Assembly: GCA_964598695.1 (NCBI GenBank)
Contig: CAZRDB010000022.1
Coordinates: 1 to 39,597, forward strand
DNA length: 39,597 nt
Direction of reading: 5' to 3'
Origin: CAZRDB01 sp964598695
GTDB taxonomy: Bacteria > Armatimonadota > Zipacnadia > UBA1398
In this document: positions 34,475 through 39,597 of the stretch, one piece after another
Numbering within the stretch: position 1 is the stretch's first letter
Layout of the letters: each line of letters opens with the position of its first letter
Program-made: the position numbers and the translations under genes
Notes under the pieces: model-generated
Told to the model about the DNA's origin: nothing
What the model saw: only the letters and a program-made list of their open reading frames with translations
Database searches by the model: none

Positions 34475-35134
34475 TCACAGGTCGACCTCGTCGCTGTGCA
34501 TCGGCGCGCGCTGGGCCCGGGGCGCGAGGTAGACCGAGCCCGGCTCCGTGCCGCGCGCGAGGACGGCGCCGGCCCCGGCGACCGTGCCCTCGCCGAGCGT
34601 GATCCCGTTGAACAGCGTCGCGTTGACCCCCAGGAAGCAGCGGCGGCCGACCGTGACGTGGCCGGAGATGACGACGTGCGAGCTGATGAAGCAATCGTCC
34701 TCGATCACGGAGTCGTGGCCGACGTGGTTGCCGCTCCACAGGGTGACATTGGCGCCGATCCGGACGAACGGCTGGATCGTGTTGTCCTCCAGGATGAAGC
34801 CGTTGTCGCCCGGCGGCTCGGCGCTGAGGTAGGTGCATCGGCTGCTGACGTACGAGACCAGCTCATAGCCGAGCGCCCGGGCTTGGGCGCATCGCTCGGC
34901 CCGCAGGCGGTTGACCTTGGCGTAGCTGAGCGCGATGAACATCGCGTACCGCGCGGCCGGGTAGCGCGCGGCGACCTCGTCGAACGGCACCAGCGGCAGC
35001 CCCTCGAAGGTCTCGGTCGTGCGGTACTCCCGATCGACCGTGGCGGCGACGACACGGTGGACGGAATCGGTGGTGAAGTAGTGGAGCGCCAGACGCGCGA
35101 TGTCGCCCGCACCGAACAGCACGATGTCAGCCAT
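34475..35134 (-). CDS. NeuD/PglD-like sugar acetyltransferase (left-handed beta-helix)
   Basis: A 219-residue protein. Residues 1-90 form a Rossmann-like N-terminal domain (ADIVLFGAGDIARLALHYF). From about 115 there is a left-handed beta-helix of hexapeptide repeats (IQPFVRIGANVTLWSGNHVGHDSVI, HVVISGHVTVGRRCFLGVNATLF), as in PglD, NeuD and related sugar N- or O-acetyltransferases using acetyl-CoA. The GNHVGHDS segment probably holds the catalytic His. In E. coli, Fuc4N made by WecE is N-acetylated by the GNAT enzyme WecD; no GNAT is seen here, so this protein may do that step by the PglD route. The ATG at 35134 has GAGGAG about ten bases upstream and overlaps the methyltransferase stop by eight bases. 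Confidence 0.83.
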   Translation of the reverse strand: MADIVLFGAGDIARLALHYFTTDSVHRVVAATVDREYRTTETFEGLPLVPFDEVAARYPAARYAMFIALSYAKVNRLRAERCAQARALGYELVSYVSSRCTYLSAEPPGDNGFILEDNTIQPFVRIGANVTLWSGNHVGHDSVIEDDCFISSHVVISGHVTVGRRCFLGVNATLFNGITLGEGTVAGAGAVLARGTEPGSVYLAPRAQRAPMHSDEVDL

Positions 35135-35759
35135 CGCGATCGCTCCTCACCAGCAGCGTCCACTCCCAGAGCGGGGTGTCGTGCAGCAGCGCCACCCGCT
35201 TGGAGTAGCGCCGCTTGCAGCGGTCGAACCAGAACAGCGGATCGGCATAGTAGAGGTCGGGCCGCCGCTTCTCGACATCGGAGTACAGTGTCAGGGCGTT
35301 GAACGCGAAGCCCCGCCTGCTGAGCCCCGCCATCTGCTCGACGGTCTCGAGCATGTAGGCGTGCCACGCCTCGTCGGTGGTCGCGCCCTTCACGTTGAAG
35401 ATCCCGCTGGCGACGGTGAAGTCGACCGGGGCCACATCCTCGGCCCGGGCGTGGAAGGCCGCCCGCGGGTCATGGCCGTGGATCCGCCGCGCGGCCTCGA
35501 GCATCGCGGGCGAGATGTCCAGGCCGTGGTAGTCCATCCCGATCCCCTCGCGCCGCGCATAGCCGAGCAGCGCGCCGTAGCCGCAGCCGTAGTCGAGCAG
35601 CGAGAAGGCCGGCGCCCCCTCGCAAATCCGCAGGAGCTGCGCGAAGCGCAGAAGCTGCGACTCCTCCGAGTTCCAGTCGACCCCGGCCGGCGTGGGGCCG
35701 GCGGCGTCGAGCTTGGCCGTGTAGTACTCAGCGACCGAGCGCAGGATCATCGGGTCCAT
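35127..35759 (-). CDS. Class I SAM-dependent methyltransferase
   Basis: A 210-residue Rossmann-fold protein. Motif I is LLDYGCGYGALLGY (about 54-67) and motif II the acidic GLDISPAMLE; AEDVAPVDFTVASGIFNV fits the later motifs. The C-terminal part (YYADPLFWFDRCKRRYSKRVALLHD) is like small methyltransferases seen in O-antigen and capsule loci. A methyl transfer to a nucleotide sugar or to a polyprenyl-linked glycan is likely; the position cannot be told. The ATG at 35759 has GGGAGG six bases upstream and overlaps the GT2 gene by 32 bases, the largest overlap in the operon. Confidence 0.82.
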   Translation of the reverse strand: MDPMILRSVAEYYTAKLDAAGPTPAGVDWNSEESQLLRFAQLLRICEGAPAFSLLDYGCGYGALLGYARREGIGMDYHGLDISPAMLEAARRIHGHDPRAAFHARAEDVAPVDFTVASGIFNVKGATTDEAWHAYMLETVEQMAGLSRRGFAFNALTLYSDVEKRRPDLYYADPLFWFDRCKRRYSKRVALLHDTPLWEWTLLVRSDRDG

Positions 35760-36699
35760 CGGCCGCCTCCCTCTCCCGCGAGAAGACCTCGCGCACGATG
35801 GTGTACGGACGGTCCTTGGTCTCGCTGAAGATCCGAGAGATGTACAGTCCGACCACCCCCAGGCTGAGCATCAACATGCCGCCCACGAGCCAGATCGAGA
35901 CCATCAGCGACGCCCAGCCGATGACATCCGAGCCCAGCACCATGCGCCGCACCGCGACGACCAGAGCGCCGACGAAGGCCAGGAGGCTGATCGCCATGCC
36001 CATCTGGAAGACCCAGATCAGCGGCCGGTAGCTGAACGCGGTGATCGCGTTGAGCATCAGCTCGACCCGGCGGCCGAAGTTGTAGGTCGTCGAGCCCTTC
36101 GACCCCTTCCGGATGGAGACCGGCACCTGCTTGTAGCCGGTGATCGCCCAGAGGCCGAGGAGGAAGGTCTCGCGGTCCCTGTGGCGGATGAGGCTGCGGA
36201 CGTACCGCCGCGTCATCAGCCGCATGGTGACCACGTTGACCGGCACCGGCTGGGCCGCGAGCCGGTTGTAGATCCAGTAGAAGCACGCCCCCGTGACCCG
36301 CTCGACCGGCCCGCCGCGCCGTGCGGCCTGGACCCCGTAGGCGACGTCGGCCTTCTCCGCCCGCAGGGCCTCGTGGAGCGCGGCCAGGTCCTCCGGCGCC
36401 TCCTCCAGGTCGCAGTCGAGAAGGAAGACCAGGTCGCCCCGGGCGTGGGCGCAACCTGTCATCATGGCCTTGTGGTGGCCGAAGTTGCGCGAGAGATCGA
36501 CGACCCGCACGCGCGGATCGCGCTCCATCAGCGCGAGCGCCACCTCGAGCGAGTCGTCGGGGGAGCCGTCGTTGACCAGGACGAACTCGTAGTCCTCGGT
36601 GAGCTGCAGCGCGGCGGCTCGCGCCCGCTCGTAGAACTCCTCCAGATAGGCGCGCGAGCGGTACATCGTCGCCACGATGGAAAGCTGCAGGGGAGCCAC
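35728..36699 (-). CDS. GT2 polyprenyl-phosphate sugar transferase, ArnC/GtrB type
   Basis: A 323-residue GT-A glycosyltransferase with C-terminal membrane helices. It has LSIVATMYRSRAYLEEF, LVNDGSPDDS, DLSRNFGHHKAMMTGCAHARGD and FLLDCDLEEAPED, the DxD-like site. Two helices (about 235-260 and 270-295) are followed by GLYISRIFSETKDRPYTIV, the tail typical of DPM1, GtrB and ArnC. These enzymes move a sugar from a nucleotide to undecaprenyl phosphate on the cytoplasmic face. Given WecE in the same operon, the sugar may be a modified 4-amino-4,6-dideoxyhexose; that is inference. The start is a GTG at 36699 with GAGAGG just upstream. It begins seven bases after the WbqC-like stop. Confidence 0.88.
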   Translation of the reverse strand: MAPLQLSIVATMYRSRAYLEEFYERARAAALQLTEDYEFVLVNDGSPDDSLEVALALMERDPRVRVVDLSRNFGHHKAMMTGCAHARGDLVFLLDCDLEEAPEDLAALHEALRAEKADVAYGVQAARRGGPVERVTGACFYWIYNRLAAQPVPVNVVTMRLMTRRYVRSLIRHRDRETFLLGLWAITGYKQVPVSIRKGSKGSTTYNFGRRVELMLNAITAFSYRPLIWVFQMGMAISLLAFVGALVVAVRRMVLGSDVIGWASLMVSIWLVGGMLMLSLGVVGLYISRIFSETKDRPYTIVREVFSREREAADGPDDPALGR

Positions 36700-36706
36700 C
36701 GTCCTC

Positions 36707-37399
36707 TCAGAGAGCCTTCAGGTAGCGCGGGGCGTCGGGGCCGGTGTGGAAGAGCAGGTCGAGCACCGTGACGCCGTGTTCGAAGGGCGGGTGGGACTGA
36801 GGATACTCGGGATACCCGGCGTAGTCCACGAAGGTGAGCGCGATCCCCGCCTCCTCGAACTGCCGCGCGTCGATATAGGCCCGCGCCGCCGGGCCCGAGA
36901 CGTACTCGGTCGCCCCGGCCTGGCGACACAGCGAGACCAGGCGTTCGGTCTTGCCGTCGCACACCTCGTACTCCCACGACCACCGGAGCGGCGTCTCGAT
37001 GCCGAGCAGGCCCATGACGCACTCGAGGAAGCGCCGGTTGACCGCGCTCAGGCGCTCCTCCCGGCAGCCGTGGTAGGCCTCCTCGAGCGCCGCCCGGTAG
37101 GCGCCGAAATGGGGCGCGTCGCCGTAGTGGTGGAGCAGGGTCTTCCAGTGCGTCTCCCGCCAGGCGTCGCCGTCGACGAGCGTGTCGCGGATCCGCTGCT
37201 CGTAGTGGCCCTTCACCTGGACGGGGATCGTCAGCCACTTGAGGCCGTGGGCGGTCTTGATCCGGTTGCGGTTGCGCCAGTCGCGGCGGGTGTACTGCAC
37301 GTCGTCGAAGAGGATGAACTCGTCGACGGCGCGGAGGATGTCGAAGTAGCCCTTCCAGGGGATGTAGTTCGATTGGATGATTGCGACGCGACGAGCCAC
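36707..37399 (-). CDS. WbqC-like protein
   Basis: A 230-residue cytoplasmic protein of the WbqC-like family (Pfam name), recognised by AIIQSNYIPWKGYFD, FDDVQYTRRDWRNRNRIK and WLTIPV near the N-terminus and by ATEYVSGPAARAYID and FVDYAGYPEYPQ later. WbqC homologues occur in O-antigen and related glycan loci; an N-acyl transfer role for amino sugars has been suggested, but I am not certain of direct proof. Start is a GTG at 37399 with a strong GGAGG seven bases upstream; longer in-frame extensions run through the intergenic region and lack family character. First gene of the seven-gene minus-strand operon (37399 to 32004). The promoter should lie in 37400-37563. Confidence 0.85.
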   Translation of the reverse strand: MARRVAIIQSNYIPWKGYFDILRAVDEFILFDDVQYTRRDWRNRNRIKTAHGLKWLTIPVQVKGHYEQRIRDTLVDGDAWRETHWKTLLHHYGDAPHFGAYRAALEEAYHGCREERLSAVNRRFLECVMGLLGIETPLRWSWEYEVCDGKTERLVSLCRQAGATEYVSGPAARAYIDARQFEEAGIALTFVDYAGYPEYPQSHPPFEHGVTVLDLLFHTGPDAPRYLKAL

Positions 37400-37416
37400 G
37401 AGGCCCCTCCAACGGT

Positions 37417-37445
37417 GTTCCCCCCACCGGCGGGCGGTTCCCCCC
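37417..37445. repeat. Direct repeat GTTCCCCCC x2, 20-bp period, upstream of the glycan operon
   Basis: GTTCCCCCC occurs at 37417-37425 and 37437-37445, each followed by (G)ACC. A 20-base period puts both copies on the same DNA face, about two helical turns apart, as for many activator or response-regulator sites. It lies 18 bases upstream of the WbqC-like start in the divergent region. Suggestive only. Confidence 0.3.
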
Positions 37446-37563
37446 GACCCCTCTGCCGCGTTCCGGCGGGGTGGCCACTCCGTCAGGTTCGGCCGGCGAC
37501 CAGGAGTCCCTTGTTGGCCCCGCGAACATGATCGCGCTCCTGGATGGATAGGTGGCTTCGAGG

Positions 37564-39597
37564 ATGATCCGGCCTGGCCCACCCGACCGACGGCGGGCAG
37601 GGCGATCGTGGCGCGTCGCCGCCGCGTCGGCTCTGCTCCTGCTGACCCTCGGCCACCTCTACGCCAGCTACACCCGCCCGCTCAACGACGAGTGCGACCT
37701 CGCGCTCTCGGCCGGGCAGGCGCTGCGGGTGCTCCAGGGCCAGGCGCCCTTCCGCGACTACGTCCCCGGCTACGGCCCGACCCAGCAGTACGCGACGGCC
37801 GCCGTCATGGCCCTGTGGGGCCGCGACGTACACGGCGCGCGCGGCGCGGCGCTCGTCTTCGTCCTGCTCGGCTCCCTCTGCGTCTACGCGCTGATCCGCG
37901 CCCTCCCCCCGCGTCTTCGGCCGGGCCGCGCCGTGGCGCTCGCGGCCGCGGCCCTCGTCACCATCCAACAGGCGCCGGAGCTGACGCCGCAGGGCACCTA
38001 CATGATGCTGCCGGCGATCTGCCTGTGCGGGATCCTCGTGCTCCGCACGGCCGCGGCGGCCTGTCCCGTCGGCCGCGGGGTGGTCCTGCTGGCCGCGGCC
38101 GCCGGCCTGGCCACCGCCTTCTGCATCGGCGCCAAGCCCCACATCGGCCTGGTGCTGGTCCTGGGAACGGCGCTCGGCCTGCTGTGGCCCGGGCAGGGGC
38201 GCTGGGGCCGTCTCGCCGGCGCGCTGCTGCTGCTGGCCGGCTTGGTGCTCATCAGCGTCCCGCGCAATGCGGGCTGCTGCGGCCCCTACGTGGTCGCTCC
38301 GCTCCTCCTGTGCGTGCTGGCGCTCCGCTCCCCGGCCGGGCCGTGCTGCCCGCTCCGCGCGCGGTCGATGCCGCTGATCCCGTACGTCGGCCTCGCGCTG
38401 GTCGGCGGCGCGCTCAGCTACGTCCTGCCGGCCGGCGAGTCGGGGGTGGCGAACTTCCTCGAGTGGACCTCTCGGCTCTCCCGCGCCAGCCAGGTGCTGA
38501 TGGTCGCGCCGATGGACCGCCCGCTCCGCTTCAACGCCTGGACCCTCTCGATCGTCGCCGTCACGGTCGCCCTCTACGTCGCGGCCACCCGCCTGTCGCG
38601 CGTCTCCGGCTACGCTCGGGTCCTGCTCGTCGCCGCCCTGCTCGCTCCCTTCGCCGTCGCCGCCCACGGGATCGACCGCACGGCGCTGTGGAGCCTCTCG
38701 CTGGCCGTCAACTGGCTGCCCTCGCTGGCGCTGATCGCCGTGCTCCTGGCCCGGCGCGCCGGCGACGACCCTGCCGGCCCGCCGCTGGGCGAGCCGGCCG
38801 TCGGCGAGACCCTCGCACTGCTGCCGCTCAGCACCGCGCTGCTCACCGCAGCCTACCCGGCCTCCTCGGTCTTCGATGCCTACGCCCTCACGCTGGTCCT
38901 GTGCCTGGGCTGGGTGAACGCGACCGCGGCGGGGCCGGCCGGCGAGGACGCCGACCTCGGCCGGCGCCTGGGGGTGCCTGCCGGCGCGTGCCTCTCGCTG
39001 GCGGTCCTGCGGTTCGCGGTCGTGAGCCTCGGCTGGAGCCTGATCCTGCTCGCCCAGATGCTACTGGGCGGCCGGGCCGACGTCGCCGCCGGCCTCTTCC
39101 GCGCGCGCTACCCGAACGCCGAGCAAAGCGCCGTCGACGGCTTCGCGCGGTATCTGCGGCCGGGGGGGCTGCTGAGCGCCCTGCCCATCGACCGCCAGGA
39201 GGCGCTCGGCACGCTACGGGCCGAGGGCGCCCGGGGGATCTTCTGCTTCCCGAGCCCACTGCCCACGCTGCTCGTGCCGGGGAGCCACAATGTGAGCGGG
39301 ATCGACTACTGGTTCCGCCCGTACCTCTCCGACGCCGAGGTGGCTGCGGAGGCCGCCCGGCTCGATCGCCCCGACTGTGCGTGGTTCTACGCCGAGCAGT
39401 GGGCCGTGGTGCAGCTCGACTGGCGGGAGAAGGCCCGGCTGAGCCCGGAGGAACAGCGGCGGCTTGCCCAGCGCAGCCCGCGCGAGGTCCTCGAGACCTC
39501 GTTCCCGGAGCTGATCGGCCGCTTGCGGGAGTCGCCGGAGTGGACCTGTGTCCGTTCGGACCCCTGTGTCGAGCTGTGGCGCAAGCGGCCGGGTGGC
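37564..39597 (+). CDS. Large multi-pass membrane protein, GT39/PMT_2-like, 3' truncated
   Basis: The frame is open from an ATG at 37564 to the window end, 678 codons without a stop. About 12 hydrophobic helices span roughly residues 15-510, for example ASALLLLTLGHLY and VVLLAAAAGLATAFCIG. A GT39-like first loop has NDECDLAL (D42, E43) followed by FRDYVPGYGPTQQY, as in PMT_2-type glycosyltransferases. The last 165 or so residues are mostly hydrophilic (RYLRPGGLLSALP, GIFCFPSPLP), fitting the periplasmic tail of such proteins. AGGTGG lies eight bases before the ATG; nearby ATGs at 37528 and 37544 run into stops. Divergent from the WbqC-like gene across 164 bases. A polyprenyl-phosphate-sugar-dependent transferase is likely; the end of the protein is not seen. 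Confidence 0.7.
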   Translation, partial: MIRPGPPDRRRAGRSWRVAAASALLLLTLGHLYASYTRPLNDECDLALSAGQALRVLQGQAPFRDYVPGYGPTQQYATAAVMALWGRDVHGARGAALVFVLLGSLCVYALIRALPPRLRPGRAVALAAAALVTIQQAPELTPQGTYMMLPAICLCGILVLRTAAAACPVGRGVVLLAAAAGLATAFCIGAKPHIGLVLVLGTALGLLWPGQGRWGRLAGALLLLAGLVLISVPRNAGCCGPYVVAPLLLCVLALRSPAGPCCPLRARSMPLIPYVGLALVGGALSYVLPAGESGVANFLEWTSRLSRASQVLMVAPMDRPLRFNAWTLSIVAVTVALYVAATRLSRVSGYARVLLVAALLAPFAVAAHGIDRTALWSLSLAVNWLPSLALIAVLLARRAGDDPAGPPLGEPAVGETLALLPLSTALLTAAYPASSVFDAYALTLVLCLGWVNATAAGPAGEDADLGRRLGVPAGACLSLAVLRFAVVSLGWSLILLAQMLLGGRADVAAGLFRARYPNAEQSAVDGFARYLRPGGLLSALPIDRQEALGTLRAEGARGIFCFPSPLPTLLVPGSHNVSGIDYWFRPYLSDAEVAAEAARLDRPDCAWFYAEQWAVVQLDWREKARLSPEEQRRLAQRSPREVLETSFPELIGRLRESPEWTCVRSDPCVELWRKRPGG

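Noticed and set aside
1..39597. CRISPR arrays, tRNA or rRNA genes, transposases, prophage or toxin-antitoxin genes
   Set aside because: No regularly spaced repeats, RNA gene cores or matching protein families were seen on either strand.

Overview
The window is 39.6 kb of very GC-rich (roughly 70% by eye), densely coded bacterial DNA. It has 29 supportable protein genes, no gap above about 220 bp, no RNA genes, no insertion sequences and no CRISPR. A run of 100 Ns (7837-7936) marks a scaffold join. Signal peptides, an outer glycan locus and lipoprotein-like leaders point to a Gram-negative envelope. Many stand-alone secreted glycosidases, a DUF6298 protein, UroD-like and sugar-isomerase-like proteins, FecR/LamG and beta-propeller proteins, and no SusC/SusD or sugar transporters, recall Planctomycetota, Armatimonadota or Hydrogenedentota-type genomes. 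That placement is inference; no marker gene is present.

Left part (1-17.6 kb), secreted carbohydrate breakdown: a truncated six-hairpin glycosidase, a xylose-isomerase-like TIM barrel protein, a secreted FecR plus LamG-like protein, a ferredoxin-nitroreductase fusion, a clan GH-A (GH5-like) glycosidase crossing the N gap, a DUF6298 protein followed by a UroD/MtaA-like protein, a plant-type GH51 arabinofuranosidase, a GH36 alpha-galactosidase and a CBM-GH26 mannanase. The last three fit side-chain removal and backbone cleavage of arabinose- and galactose-decorated plant polysaccharides such as galactomannan.

Middle (17.7-24.7 kb): a complete SERCA/PMR1-type Ca2+ P-type ATPase, then (minus strand) a BNR-repeat sialidase-like protein, a fusion of a zinc phospholipase C/P1-nuclease-like domain to a TolB-like propeller, and a small lipoprotein whose stop overlaps the fusion gene's start.

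Right part (24.8-39.6 kb), surface glycan assembly. One minus-strand cluster encodes a FabH-like ketosynthase, a FabG-like reductase, an SGNH/AlgX-like protein, an MBOAT O-acyltransferase and a 45-residue membrane peptide; it looks like a module that makes an acyl group and puts it on an exported glycan. A second, seven-gene minus-strand operon encodes WbqC-like, polyprenyl-phosphate GT2 (ArnC/GtrB type), SAM methyltransferase, left-handed beta-helix acetyltransferase, five-bladed propeller, small EamA/SMR (ArnE/F-like) and WecE proteins. It is flanked by two multi-pass GT39-like membrane proteins. Order and content suggest an Arn-like route: make a nucleotide-linked 4-amino-4,6-dideoxyhexose, acylate and perhaps methylate it, load it on a polyprenyl phosphate, flip it, and transfer it outside the membrane.
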